NCBI GenBank assembly: GCA_039621445.1
Contig: CP154954.1
Span: forward strand, 43,212,632-43,276,631
DNA from: Euglena gracilis
Lineage: Eukaryota; Euglenida; Euglenophyceae; Euglenales
Direction of reading: 5' to 3'
DNA: 64,000 nucleotides
Position 1 is the first letter of the stretch; each line of letters starts with the position of its first letter. Position numbers and translations under genes: made by a program. The notes beneath the pieces are model-generated. The model was not told the origin of the DNA. It saw only the letters and a program-made list of their open reading frames with translations, and did not search any database. Below are positions 35,006 through 53,853 of this stretch, one piece after another.

Positions 35006-35589
35006 CAGAAAACACAGAAAACTGCGGGAAAATTGCAGATATCAATCAGTCCCCTCCAGAAGAATTGTGTCCATTCCCGATATCATTTTGCCGTAGTTTT
35101 TCTGATGGCTTTGGATTTTGGCACAAGAAGCAGCAAACGTTACAGCTGCCACAAAAGCAGGAAGAAATGGGAATGTGAGAAAATGTGATGTGATGGCGCG
35201 TAAAGATAAACTCTTCTGTGTATATGTATGTATACGTACATATACATGGCAGCATCACTCTTAATGCCCCCCAGGCCGTTAAGAATGATCGGGAGGGGGG
35301 TCGTATGGATTACCGGGTCCGACCTTTTTCTTTTCGGGCCCACGGCGCCCCCGAACCGCGCCAAATCCAGGCCACCACCGGCGGATCCGGGGACGTGTGC
35401 GCCTTTTTTTAGGAATAGGGTTAGGGTTAGGATCGGCTTGGCGAAAATCGGCCCTATTTAGGGACAGAGTCAGGCCGGAAGTTATGCCCCCATTTTGGGG
35501 ATTTTTTTGATTTTGGGGAACACTTTTTGCCACCTAATTGCCCAAAGTCGACCTATATTCTGCCGAGCTTGGTCTGAAATGCAACCTAA

Positions 35590-35790
35590 CTTCTCCCTAT
35601 ATTCCTAAGAACGTGAGTCCTCCGGGAATCCGGTCGGAACCCTGGCTTTATCACCTATCCATGGCCCCGACTTTCCCCCAAACTTGGTGCCGGGTGTCAC
35701 TGTCTCCCCCCCCCCCACGACCACTACTCACCCCCAGGGGGGGGGGGCAAGTAGTAGGCAGCTGCCACATGCATATATAATGAATATGTA
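35590..35790. repeat. Dispersed repeat with microsatellite 3' end, copy 3
   Basis: Matches copy 1 in order: 'gggaatccggtcggaaccct', 'actttcccccaaacttgg', a G-run and 'ggcagctgccacatgcat', then an ATGAATATG microsatellite. Only the microsatellite unit differs between copies. Confidence 0.75.
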
Positions 35791-36375
35791 TATTATGAAT
35801 ATGTGATGAATGTAATATGAATATGTGATTTTTACCAAATAACCTTACAGGAGGTTTTGGATTCATTCAAATATATTCTGTTCCATTGCATGGCACAATG
35901 TAGACAAAGGGGTGATTGAAACGGAGTGGCTGAATGGAGGCTTAATCCAACACACAATGTCAGGTATGGCAATGACCAAAAGCAAAAATCTTGTGCTGTG
36001 GAATGGGGAAAATTTCGGGTCATGTATCAACATGGTTTTAGGGGTCCTCTTCGAATCCATCCAGCAGCTGAATTTCGTGTCAGCCATCTTGTCAAGCCAT
36101 GTGTCCGAGGCCCACAACACACAAACACAAGCGCGCACAAACACACAGCGGGCACACGCACACACACGCGCGCGCGCGCGCACGCACGCACGCACACACA
36201 CAACACCCACCCACCCACCCACGCACGCACACACGCACACACACACACACCACCCCTCACACACACACACACACGACGACACACAACACACACACAAAAC
36301 ACGCATGCAACGCAAACCTCTCCTAGCAGTGTCCGCCGTGGTCCCTATTGGCCTCCTGACAGCCCCCCTCGCCAT

Positions 36376-42577
<6,202 letters not shown>

Positions 42578-44326
42578 CCCCCGCCCGGCCGGCGCCGCCA
42601 CCATCCCCCACACCGCGCGGCCCTGTGCCGCCACACCTCACCACTGCCCCGTCCCTTTGGCACAGGCGGGGGTGCTGGCCCTCCCCCTCCCCCGAGCGAA
42701 CCCCAACATCCCTCGTCTCTCCTGACCCTCGTCCGTTGCGGTGCGACGGCGCTTGTGAGGCCCACCCCGGGGCCAGGGGTGTGTGCCGCCCGCCGTGCTC
42801 TGGGGGTGGCCTGGCTTTGCCCTGACAGGGACAGGCTGCATTTCTTGTAAACCCCCCAAAAATCAGACCTCCCCCCGGGCGGATTGAGCAAAAGCTCAAC
42901 AATTAGACCCCCCAAATTTAAGCCCCCCCCCCCATGACGATGCCAGGTGTCAAGGACGGTGAAAAACACCTTGAAAAGTATTCCGATTTTGTGGACAGAA
43001 AGATGAGATTGCTGATATTCTGGGATTTTTGAGGCCCGAAAATATTGTGAGTTCTCGATCAAGCCAAATTTCACACGGTGACAAGCGGAGAGTTTTGGGG
43101 CTTAACCCCAAAAGGAAGATTTTTGGGGGCCTGACTGGTCGGTCAACAAAACATCCAAAAATAAAGCCTCCCAAAGATAAGACCACTTTTGAAGGTTTCC
43201 AGCAATGAACCCAGAAATAAAATCCTGGTTTTTGGAGGGGGGTTATTCGGGGGGGGGGGGGTACCCCCACCATTTCCATTTCCATTTCCATGCCCGAATT
43301 TATGTCCCTAAAATTACATAACCCCTACATTCAAGCAACCTTTGGGGCCAAACCGACCGACACCCAAATTTAAATTTGAATAACCCCAAAGTTTAACAGA
43401 GGGAATTTGATGGCCGCATTTTTCCCGCAATTTCGCAATTTTTCCGCAATTTTTCCGCGACTTTTTCATTTTTTCCCGCAATTCTTTCCTCTCTCCTGAA
43501 TTTTTCTGCATGAACCTGATTCCAGCCATTTCTCAAACGTTTCACAAGGGCACCCAGGTGCTTTTTGCTGCTATTTTCTTCGCAAGTTTGCCAAATTTTG
43601 CAAGTTTGTAAATTATAAAAATTTAGCAAAATTTTTCGCAAAAATTGTCAATTGGCTTTTTTTTTAGGTTTTTCCCCGATTTTTGCTGCGAAATTTTTTG
43701 GACCCAGAAAAATTCCGCATCCTGACCAGATTTTACCTGATACCAAAGTTTTTTGTCATTTTTTTTTCCATTTCAGATTTTCCATTTCCAAATCAGCATG
43801 TTACCAAAGTTACAAAAAAAAATGTTTTTGGGAGCTTTTTTTGTTGGAAAAAATGTGGATAACGACTCAAAGTTTACACCTGTGTTGCAAAATGGCCAAA
43901 TTCCTGAAATTCTTATGAGTCCCCTCCAGCAGACGTGCATTTATTCCCAGAACTGCAATTTCCGCAATTTTCCTGCAATTTTCTTGCAATTTTTCCGAAG
44001 GCATTCGATGTCAATATTCCCTGAAATGCAGGTAAGATTAAAGGAAAATCTCCAATCCAACCAATCATCAGCAACGAAGCCACAAGTTTACAAATTACTG
44101 CCTTTTTTCAGACGTGAATTTTCCTCAACGCATGTGCCCCCTCATACTTTCAATGGAAAAATGGCATTTTTTTCGTAGACCCGTGTGGTCCAAGTTTAAG
44201 CAACCCTTCCAAATGCAGCAACCCCCACAATGCTTATGTTTGGGCGGGGGGGGTACGTTGGGTCACCCCCCCCCAACCGCCTCGCCGCCCCCACTCCCCC
44301 TACACACGCAGAGACCGCCCCCTCGC
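42578..44326. other. Spacer between RRM and rhodanese genes
   Basis: 42.58-42.84 kb is GC-rich, probably 3' UTR. 42847-43262 holds a foldback-type repeat ('gtaaaccccccaaa' left, 'ggaggggggttattcggggg' right). 43.4-43.5 kb contains a 'ccgcaatttttccgc' degenerate repeat. The rest is AT-rich, followed by a C-rich tract before the next start codon. Confidence 0.5.
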
Positions 44327-46039
44327 ATGTCGCTGTCGGCGGGCCTCGGCTCCTTCGGCCCCGCTCGCCTCGCGGCGCTGCGCCCGCTGCTGGGGCCGCT
44401 GTGGCACGCCGCCGCTACGCTGGCCACCGCCGGTGGGGCCGGCCTGGCCGGGGCCGGGCAGAATGGCACAAGTTTGGGCCTCGGATGACTCGCAGTACTG
44501 TGAGCTGCAGTTGTGTGCAAAGGTTGGTTAACCTTTGTTACCTTGGTTACCTTGGTCACCTTGGTTAACGTGCCCGTGTCAAAATACTCAATGCTGCTCA
44601 CCCACCCCCAGAAAACTGTCATGCCCGAGAACCTGTACCTTGTCAATGTAGGAATTGTCAGGGTTCCCAGTACCAGCCAACCTGTCAGGGTCATTTTCAT
44701 TGATGTTCCTTTGAAATCCCCCACCCGAGAAATTTTCAGGGTCCCTCCCGGGAAACTGTCAAGGTCTTTGGTACCGCCAACCTGTCAGTGTTGGAAGTTG
44801 TTAGGGTCCCCGGTAGTCAGGCGACAGTTTCCGGGGGGGGGGGGGGTCTCTCACCCGGCCAGGCGGAGCAACAAAAGAGCACTGGTGTAAGGGGTACCTG
44901 GCCACTCACCACACAGCAAGCTGGGCCAGAAGCGAAGTCAGCGCCGGCCATAAACAGACAAGAAGCCTTAGTGCAACTAAAGGGGGGGGGGGTATTTAGT
45001 ACCTGAACCACAAACGAAATTTAAATTCTGCATCTGGGAGAACCCCTCTTTCTCTCGTTGCATTTCGATTGCCCAAAAGTGTTCCTGACAATTTTCTTCA
45101 GAAGAGTTTCCAGGCACCCAACCATAGATTCATTTAACATGTGTGACCCGTCCCCGGGGGGTGGGTTTTTGAGAGTGGGTGGGTGGGTTGGGGCCAGGGA
45201 AAAGTGCCCACCCCCCCCCCCGGGGTCGCCAAGTGAATCTATGCACCCAACCCCCCTCCTCCTCTAATCTCATTGATCCTTGCAAATGGAGCGGGCCAAT
45301 ACGTCACCCAAGCGATGTTTCTCAGTCTTGCCAGAATCGCCCTGAACAGCAACCGACGGCTCCATCCCCATCGTATCCAAAACCCAGTTGACGGCCCGCA
45401 TCAACCGCCACCGGGAGGAGCCGTTCCAGCCAGGTGGCACGTGGCCGGGCTTTTTGCGCATGCCGCACTCCGTTGGGGGGGTGGCCCAAATGTGCCCACA
45501 GCACACGCGCACATGCATACACCCATACACCAACACACTCATTTACATATTCACTGCATTGGTTGGTAAGTTCTTGCCCCCCCCCACACACAGGGAGCCA
45601 ACTCTGGATACAGCCTGTTCATACGCTCACACGCATATGCAAAGTGGGCAGTGGCATTTCGGCTGATGGAGGCATCTCCCAGCCCAACTCTGACCCAGTC
45701 CATGCTGGAGCAAGCTGGGGCATATCGGAAGTGTGAACCAAGCACAAGCCAGCCGCCTGTCTCTGATTGTGGGACGTCCGCACCCCTGCGGAGGTCCAGC
45801 AGGGAGCCATTCCGACCAGCCAGCATGTCCCCGCCGGCCCATTGCTTGCAGGCAAGGCCAGAATTTGGCAACCCACCCGCCCGCCCGCCCGCGCGCGCGC
45901 ACACACACGAGAGAGAAAGAGAGACCCGCACATAAACGCACACACGCACACAACAAAAACACACCACGCCTACACACAAACACACACACCATACACACAG
46001 GCACATAGCACACGCACAGAACATGCACACACACACACC

Positions 46040-46076
<37 letters not shown>

Positions 46077-47526
46077 GGTGCCGTGGTATTTTAACCCCAA
46101 AGACGTTTATGCGATCTGGTTTGGTTTGGTTTGGGCTTTCGAAAGGAGGTCATATGTAGGGGGGGGGGGGCTCAGGCCGACCAACCAGACATTCACAACC
46201 CCCCAAAAAGGCTCCGGTTGTTGTTTTTTTTCATTTACCACACCACCCCCAAAACTGATTTATTGCATTTTTATGTACCGACCCTCACTCAGGGAGATAA
46301 AGACAAAATCTGTGAGGGGTGGTGTTTTTCGCCCACAAACAGTGCTGCAAAAAAATCTCAAAGCATTAATCTGAATGGTGCACATTTTCCACCTCCCTCC
46401 TGGGGCCGAAACAAGACACTCATTTTAAATCCCCCCCACGTATAACCCGCGGGGTTATCAATGAAAGAATTATTGGTGAAAACACCAATTTTTGACAGAA
46501 ACGATTTAAATTAGCACTCTAACAACTCACGCTGGAAGCTGGTAACCTTAGTGTTGTGGAGTCCAGCCATTTGCTTCATGGGGAGCACTGTTTTTTCTGC
46601 TTCAGGAGGGGAAGGGCCAGTTCCCTCCGGGGAAGGAGGGAAGGGGGAGGGTTGGGGCATCCGTGGTGGGGGAGTGGGGGCGGAGCACAAGGCCGGCGCC
46701 GCTCCAGGCTCTGCTGCGAGTCACAGCCGCGGAAGAGGACCAGTGGGACGCGTTCTTCCCTGCCCAGGGACAGGCCCAACGGGTTGGCACCCAATTGTTC
46801 ATTTTGATCGGGGGGTATTTTCATTGCTGGTGTGTCTTACATATGCACCCATTTGTTGCAGGCACGTCCCATTCACACCTCACATCCACCTCAAGCTGTG
46901 TCCATGCCCCCCAGACCTGACAAACAAAAAAAAGAAGAATGCACCGTTCCATGCATACGCATTTGCATATTTTATTCGCATATATATTCGCATATATTCG
47001 CATATATATTCACATATCATATATTCGCATATGTGTGTGTGTGTGTGTATTTTCATATATATATTCGCATATTTGTTTCTCTTTTCCTCGTTTCATCGTT
47101 CCAGTTTGGGCCGCCTTGCCATCGACGTCACTCTGCCCAGCTCCGACGAGGATATCATTGTCTACTGGCCGGGGAAGGACCCATTGTGTCTCACGGTCCC
47201 TGAAGGGCGTTGGCCAATGGCAAACGCCACCTAAAGCCTCTGGGATGCACAGGGAGGACCCCCCGGCCTCCCCTCCTCCCAACACGGGCCCCACGGGGCC
47301 AGGGGGGAGGGGGTGACAAGAAGGACGAACCACATCGGGACAGTCCGGGGGCCGCCGCTGCCGTGAAACGTCCCCCCTCCCCCCCCCCCACGCCGTTCCA
47401 TCAATCCTCCCCCGCCGCCGCCACTCCGGCGTCCGCTCCGACATGGCGGCGAAGCACCTCCGCCGCCTCGGCTTCCAGCGCGTGGCGAACTACGCCGGCT
47501 CCTGGTCGGACTGGGCCCAGCCCTGA
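44327..47526 (+). CDS. Rhodanese-like protein, split active-site loop
   Basis: Probable exons: 44327-44432 (MSLSAGLGSFGPARLAALRP, then an Ala-rich helix, possibly an organelle-targeting presequence), ~46690-46771 (TAAEEDQWDAFFPAQG; weak), 47105-47167 (LGRLAIDVTLPSSDEDIIVY) and 47421-47526 (HSGVRSDMAAKHLRRLGFQR, then VANYAGSWSDWAQP and stop). Joining the last two gives DIIVY-C-HSGVRSDMAAKHL. This is the rhodanese catalytic loop C-x-S-G-x-R-S, with Cys encoded across the junction (TG|C), followed by the family's ending of helix, GF-x-V and GSW-x-W. Rhodaneses move sulfane sulfur from thiosulfate or mercaptopyruvate to acceptors through a Cys persulfide. The last intron has neither GT nor AG; its ends (GGCCGGGGAAGG and CCTCCCCCGCCGCC) are largely complementary. 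The N-terminal part of the domain is not fully found. Confidence 0.6.
44605..44850. repeat. GAAACTGTCA/CCTGTCAGG element, copy 2
   Basis: Shows 'aactgtcatgcccgagaacc', 'aattgtcagggttcccagta', 'ccagccaacctgtcaggg', 'gggaaactgtcaagg' and 'caggcgacagtttccggg'. Same module order as the copy at 40.4 kb. Intronic in the rhodanese-like gene. Confidence 0.75.
45880..46075. repeat. CA-rich tract
   Basis: CGCCCG and GCGCGC steps followed by irregular CACA repeats ending in a pure (CA)n run at 46043-46074. One of the few places where the CA strand is on +. Confidence 0.95.
46965..47075. repeat. TTCGCATATAT repeats
   Basis: Irregular repeats of 'ttcgcatatat' with a short TG run, just upstream of the rhodanese exon at 47105. 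Confidence 0.85.
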
Positions 47527-48392
47527 GTCCCCCTCCCCGTGCCGCCCCCGGCCGTCGCCCTGTGTCGCGCTGGCGACCTCGTCCCGGCCGCGATGGGCGA
47601 CTCGCCACTGGGCCCCGGCGACTCGCTCTGCACTGTGTTGATCCGTCCCCCGGCGTCCCTCCCGCCCGGCCCTCCCTCGCCGCCAGGTTGAGCCCCACCT
47701 CCGCCCTCTCCCCACACCTCTCCCAACTCCCCCGGGCCGGCCTTGACATATCCGGTGAGAAGACGACGACATATGCCACTCTGTGTCCTCCAGCCCCAGC
47801 TCTCCCAACGTCCTGCCTGTGCGTGTTTGCCTTGGGGGGGAACACAGCGTCCTCTCTGTCTACACCCTGGCCAAAGGAATCCAGCAAAACAGTTCCCCAG
47901 TACCCCCCCCCGTGGGTGGAAGCCCAAGGGATGGATTTGGGCCAGGAACGACACCCCCCCCCCCCACAGCCATGCCTCTAGCAGCCCCATTCTGCCAGTC
48001 TGCTCTCCAATGGGAACTCTGGGATAGCGCAATCGGAGACACAGCTGCGAAGGGGGAGGAAAGTCTGGTGGGAGCTGCGCTCAAGACCCTCCTGCTGGGT
48101 CGGGTCATTTGTGGCGTTCCCCGAGTGGTCCCTGGTCCCCGTTTGGCCCTCGGCAGTGGTCCCGCCATCCTTATGTAGGCCTGAGATGGAGAGGGGGGGG
48201 GGGGGGGGGGGGTGGGGGGGGGGTGGGGAGGGGGTGGGGGGGGGGGGGTGGTGGTGGGGGGGTGGGGGGGGGTGGGGGGTGGGGGGGGGGGGGGGGGGGG
48301 GGGTGGGGGGGGGGGTGGGGGGGGGCGGGGGGTGGGGGGGGGGGGGTGCCATCTTTCTTGTCCGGCCTGGGGCTCGGGGGGGTTGCCCAGCA
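47527..48392. other. Spacer with 150-bp G-rich run
   Basis: GC-rich probable 3' UTR or intergenic DNA (47.53-48.18 kb), then 48195-48347, almost pure G with scattered T. The CFAP77 start exon may be hidden here but I could not identify it. Confidence 0.5.
48195..48347. repeat. (G)n/T tract, ~150 bp
   Basis: Over 85% G with isolated T every 4-12 bases, running up to 45 bp before the first CFAP77 exon. Confidence 0.95.
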
Positions 48393-51300
48393 GGCCTCCC
48401 CACAACCCGCGCAACAACCCGGTCATCAACCGCCTGCACAACGAGGTCGGCGTGTCGCGGTCCCTCGGCCTGGTGCCGCCCCACGGCTTGTGTGTCTCCT
48501 CTGCCCCCCCCCCCACGAAGGGGTGACTGCGGAACCCCGCCGACGTGCATTTCTCCCTCCCCATGTGTTGCGGCACCGGCCCAATCAATGTGCATATTAT
48601 CGTATTACATTATCATATTATATCATATGATATTACATTATCGTGTTATTAAATATTAAACACATGTGATTGGCCTCGAACCTTCGGTGCCACACGTGCG
48701 CCTCTTCCCATCTGCCCCCCCCCCCAATGGCCGGCAGGCAGCCGTCCATTCATCCGGTGCCCCCGCAGCTCCCCGAGTGATACGTTCGGCGCGCGGACGA
48801 AGGAGGACCCGGAGGGGGCCGGGAGGCTCATGTTCCAGTGGCACGCCCCGCCGCCCCGGCCGGAGGTGGTGGACCACGGGCGGGACTTCAAGCGGCTGAA
48901 CGCGGTGGCGGTGCACCGCGGCGTGGCCGAGGGGGCCCCCGTTGCCTGCCCCCTCCCGACCCTCCAGCGCGCACCGCTGGTGTCGAGTGTGGTCCAGTGG
49001 TGAAACTTTGACCCGACCGCCAGCCATGGACAACCGTCCAGCCGGCTGTTGGACTGACAGGCACCCTGACAAAATTTATGGGATTAAGTTCATTTCTTTA
49101 AACAGAGAACGGCGTGGGGTCGTGTTTCCGTGTATTTGCACAGCAGCGCTTTGTACGTTGTGCATGCGCATCCGCACATTTGTACGCCTGCACACACGTT
49201 TGCCCGCATGAAACGTGTCACAGAACAGCGGCTCCCGTCCAATGCTTCGGACGTCGCCCAGTTCCGGGCCACTCACGATTGCCGGCTGACCACCAAGCCC
49301 GGCATGGTGCTGCGGCTGAAGGGCCAGGCGTGTGCCCCCAAGCCCGATCACGGTCTCACGCTGGTCAAGGGACGAAAAGACAAGTGAGTCGTCGGTGTCG
49401 ATGGTCGATGGAACTCAGGTTTTGTTAAAAATAGAGTCGCAGGATGAGTGGGTTCTGCTGGATGGACGAAGCGGACGAGTGAACCAAGGCCGGCAGAAGG
49501 GGACATAGCTGTTCACCTTACATTTCACATAACCCGACGCTCTTAGGCGGCCTAATTTGCATTTAAGCTTTCTTCTTTTTATTTGCGCATTTGCGCAAAT
49601 TTACGAATTTTTTGATTCTGCTTTGATTCGGCTGTGAAGGTCAGGGGGGTTTGAAAACACGTTGACAAGAGAGTGCAAAAAATGAGCGAAATTCTGTTTT
49701 TGGCGGTATGACCCCCGGGACTTTGGCGGAAAATGGTGTTTTGGGGGTGTGCGGAAATGGACTTTGTAGGTCGAAACCCCCGGGACCTTGCCGGCCCACA
49801 CTGAAAAAAAACGCAAAAAAGCACCATAAGAACGGGACCTTTCCTGCCCTTGTTGCTTCTTTCGGCTGTGTCCCCGGGTGTGCCCGAGCTGCCCGTGGTG
49901 TGAGTCCTGGGTGTTTGCCGGACTGCTTTGCTTGCGGCGCCTTGGTGTGGTGTTTTGGGGCTGTTTGTTAAAGTGCGGGGAGGAAGTGCCGGGGGGTGTG
50001 GGTGTGGTGTGACGGACGAAAGGGAGAGGAGGGTAAGTGCGGGGTGTTTGGCAAGGGAAGCGCAGGGGGGAAGGAATAGGGTCCGCAGGGAATGAAGGGG
50101 ACGGGTGTCTCACACCCGGCTTATACCCGGGATCCGCACAACCAGTTGTGTGGCAAAGAACCCAGCGGAAGAAGCCCAACACTGGAAGGGCAAAATTGTG
50201 TTTATTTGCGCAAATGCGCGCACCAACACGTTTGTGTTTATTTGCGCAATTGCGCAAATAAACATAAACATGTCCTTCAGGGATTGGGCTTTGGCACCCA
50301 TGAACTGACGCTGTTGATAAACGGCGTGACATAGGGGCCGTGACGGCATGGACCAATGGGCCGTCCAGTTGGTGGGTTTGTCACAGTGTTTGTCAACGCG
50401 CAAGCTTATGGGCGCAAATGCGCGCACAAACACAAATTATGTTTATGCGCGCATTTGCGCGAATGCGCAAATAAACATGTTCTTTGTTTATTTGCGCATT
50501 TGCGCAAATAAACACAAAGAAGAACGGTGTGACGGAAACATAATTGTCAAACACCGACAGCAGATGTGGTTTATTTGCGCATATGCGCGCATCACCCGTT
50601 GTTTGTGGGCGCAAATGCGCAAATAAACTGCATGAAGAAACTGCACAATTTATTATGTTTATTTGCGCATTTGCGCCCACAAAACAACGTGATGCGCGCA
50701 AATGCGCAAATAAACCACCAATGGAGAAGTAAAAAGCGATTTCATTTGGCCCTCCTACAGCTACCCTTAGTGGCTTCTGAATGGGTTCAACCCAAATGAA
50801 CACACCGTCTTCTCCAGCATATGGTGTTATTGCGCTGTTTTTTTACCATTGACAGGTCCCACAAAAGATGGAGACATAGGATCTCTTGAAGGTGGGTTCA
50901 CAGCCACCCAGTAACGGTGCACGTCCACTGGCACCAATTTTTGGGTCCCAAGGGCCCTGCCGCTGGCCTGCGGCCTCGGCTCCGCTGTTGCAGCCACATC
51001 AGCTGCTGATGCTTCAGCACCCACCAGACCGGCATCGACCTCCCCGGTGCAACAACACCCACCACAGCGGCCACGTTATTCCCCGCAACTGGGGTGTAAG
51101 ACTGGGGGGACGACGTGGTGCCAGTGCATGGCAACCAGCAGCTGGAGAAAGGTAGCCCTCAAACACCCGTTACTTTGGGTGCAAGGAAGCCTTGAAGCTT
51201 TACCACTGCATTGGGTGCATCAAAGCGGTGGGACTCACTCCCCCCAAATTATGCACAAAAACTGGTGTTTTTTTACATTTTTCAAGGGAAAAATGGCAAA

Positions 51301-53144
51301 GAAAACCATAAAACGGACTCCGGCCGGACACGTCCCGGGCATTTCAGGTGCCAAATTTTGTCTTCTTGTAACGCAGTCCTGTTGCAGAAAAGGAGTCGAA
51401 CAGTCACAGGTCGTTTGCACGTCATCAATTCATGACGTTTAACTGCTAAACAGATGACGTCAAAAACAACAGGCCGTTCGGGCGGGTAACAACAGTGCAA
51501 ATGTACACACGTAAAACAGGCAAATTTTGGCTAGTCACATGCCGTGTTCCAGTGAACACTCCACACCACCTCTTACCACAAATTTCATCACCACGGAGGA
51601 ATTGCGTTCGTCAGCTGTCACGGAGGAGGAGATGGTATCGCACAACTGATGTGTGTTGGTGGTGCGCGCATTTGCGCAAATAAACACAACTTTGTTTGTG
51701 TGCTCTAAGGCTCCTGCAAACACATCATTTTAAAGCGGTTTATTAAATGTTTGTGCACACCAACATGTATTTTTATTTTCTATGTTAAAAGACACCAATG
51801 AGGACCATGACCCTACGAGGTTTTTAAACGTGATGGGCGTGTTGGTGCGCGCAATTGCGCAAATAAACACAATTATGTTAGTGCGCGCATTTGCGCAAAT
51901 GCGCGTGTCAAAAGAATTTGTTTGTGCGCGCATTTGCGCCCACAAACACATCATTTTATCGTCATCGGTTTACGTTTTATTTGCGCAAATGCGCCCACAA
52001 ACACAATTGTTTTTATTTGCGCAAATGCGCCCATAAACGCACATCAGTTGCGTGATGGCTGGCTGACGTTGTCTGTGGTGTGTGATCTAATGAGGCTCTG
52101 TGTGTTCTTACCGGTGGCGGTAGTATCCAAGTCAGTTCAGCCAGCACGTCAGCACCATTTCCAAGTGTCGTAACACAGGGTGTGTGCCTCCCTCCCGTTT
52201 GATGTACAAGAGCACCACTCTCACCCTCAGCCATATCCAGGTCGCTTGGTAAGCAGCATTTACATCAAACCACTGGGAGTTAATCCCCTTCAATACAGGA
52301 GTGTCACAGCTCATAATCTGTTATCCCTGTGTCAGGGTACAGGGTCCACGATTTTCGCAAAATTTGCGCATTTGCGCAAATGCGCAAATTCTAAAGGAAA
52401 AACCCTTAAGTGCGAATTCGGCCGCCTAAGACGCTGAACGTTTGGCATGGAGGCTGCCGGGCTCGTTCTACTTCATTCCCAGAGTTGAGCTGTGGCAGGA
52501 CATCCTGTTCCCCCCGCCTGCCTTGTCGCTCTCGCTGTGCTGCCACAGTGCCCCACCAAACAGGACGTCGACCACACTTACGGGGCTCCTCGACCAGTCT
52601 ATTGCTTACAGGTTCGCACTACCCCAGGGGGGGGGGGGGGCTGGACTGCAGCCAGTCCAAATTTGGCTGGCGGAAATCCTTGTGGACCCCAGCCACTAGG
52701 CCAGAGCCAGTGCCAGGTCCACCAGACTACAGCCAGTGGACCCCACGGGGTCCTTAAGCAATGGCCTGTCCTCGACCAGTGGAGCCACCTGAGCGCAGCC
52801 CCCCTTGCAGGATTCCCTTGCTGTTGTTTGGCCTGCTCCAGGGGGCTTCCCCCTGCCTTATTTGTGCCTCTCAGGCCGGGCCCCCCCCCCCCCCGAAGTT
52901 GTCAACCGCCCCACCTGCAACGCTCCCCTGCGCCGAACCCACAAACCGGACCCAAAAGCCCACGGGGGTTGTGGCGGAGAAGTCATAGCGGGAAACGGTT
53001 TGGTCTCCTCTCGAACCTTGGGGATCCGTAACGCGAAGATGCAACGGAGGGCCGCGTGTCCCATCGGGGACCTCCTCAGCCACTCCTACGAGCATGAGTG
53101 GCTGGAGGCCCGCGACAAACGGCTGGCAAAGGCAACGCAGAAGG
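48393..53144 (+). CDS. CFAP77: Cilia- and flagella-associated protein 77
   Basis: Exons: ~48393-48488 (NPRNNPVINRLHNEVGVSRS, then LGLVPPHG), ~48776-48920 (DTFGARTKEDPEGAG, FQWHAPPP, then RDFKRLNAVAVHRGV), ~49218-49382 (VTEQRLPSNASDVAQFRATH, then DCRLTTKPG and LKGQACAPKPDHG) and ~53010-53144 (LGIRNAKMQRRAACPIGDLL, then SHSYEHEWLEARDK). The order NPL/NPV, TFG or TYG, DPEGAG..W, DF..LN..AV, FRATHD-R, GIRN....PI-x-x-LL....YE.EW matches CFAP77 (DUF4483) as I remember it. CFAP77 is a microtubule inner protein of the axonemal doublet, so the organism should build motile flagella. The first exon with ATG was not found, and a further 3' exon may follow (see 54207-54344). The third intron is 3.6 kb and carries palindrome cluster B. 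Some joins do not fit GT-AG in phase. Confidence 0.7.
49578..52395. repeat. Palindrome cluster B, GTTTATTTGCGCAAATGCGC
   Basis: About 17 short palindromes with the half-site GTTTATTTGCGCAA or GTTTGTGGGCGCAAA. Positions: 49583-49604, 50200-50228, 50235-50264 (perfect 28-bp palindrome, half-site GTTTATTTGCGCAA), 50407-50432, 50440-50475, 50485-50512, 50569-50595, 50602-50628, 50656-50686, 50692-50716, 51660-51686, 51841-51870, 51876-51908, 51920-51948, 51976-52005, 52012-52040 and 52363-52392. Two arm types (ATTTGCGC and GTGGGCGC) are mixed freely, and spacing is irregular. All lie in one CFAP77 intron. They share the TGCGCAAATGCGC core with cluster A. Confidence 0.9.
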
Positions 53145-53853
53145 CATGTGGCTCACCTCCCTCCCCACACTGGGCACGCACACTCCACACATTATGACTG
53201 CTCCAATGTGCATCAGAGTTCATACAGTTCCCTCCAACCCGTTTCTTCTTTGTGTGCGTGCTATACCTCCCCCCCTGGTGCTTGGCTCCCCTCCTCCTTT
53301 CATGCAAAGTGGTCCATTTGGTCTGGGCTTTATCTTGCGACCTTGGCCGCGCTTTTTAAGGTTTTTTGTCCCATTTTTTCTTATTGTCCCGAGATTCTCA
53401 GGATGACAAAACTTGGCCCCTCAAGGTTGGCCCACCGGCTTTACACCTTCAGTCCAAACGGGAAAATGTTCAGATTGCACCTGTGGCTGCGCGCCTGTGT
53501 GCTTTCACACGTCCATGCACAAGTTCATGTGCATCTTCATTGCAGAAAGCAGGGGACCGCCCGGCCCAGGACACGTCTCAGCCGAGCAGCCCACACAGCC
53601 CGACCCGGTGTGCCTTTGTGTTGGGCTTGAAAGGAGTGGAGTGTAAGATGGCCAAGAGCAACAGGGCAAAGGAAGTGAAAGCAGAATTGGGGTGAAAGGT
53701 TTATTGCAAAATTTTGAGTGAAATTTTAAACCTGTCCTTCTGCGGCTGCTGAGCATTTCTGACGTTTTGATCTTTATTATTTGTGTAGTTCTATTTTTTT
53801 GGCGGCGTTGACCCACCGTTCAGGGTTGCTTTCAAAAAAACATCTTGCGGCAG

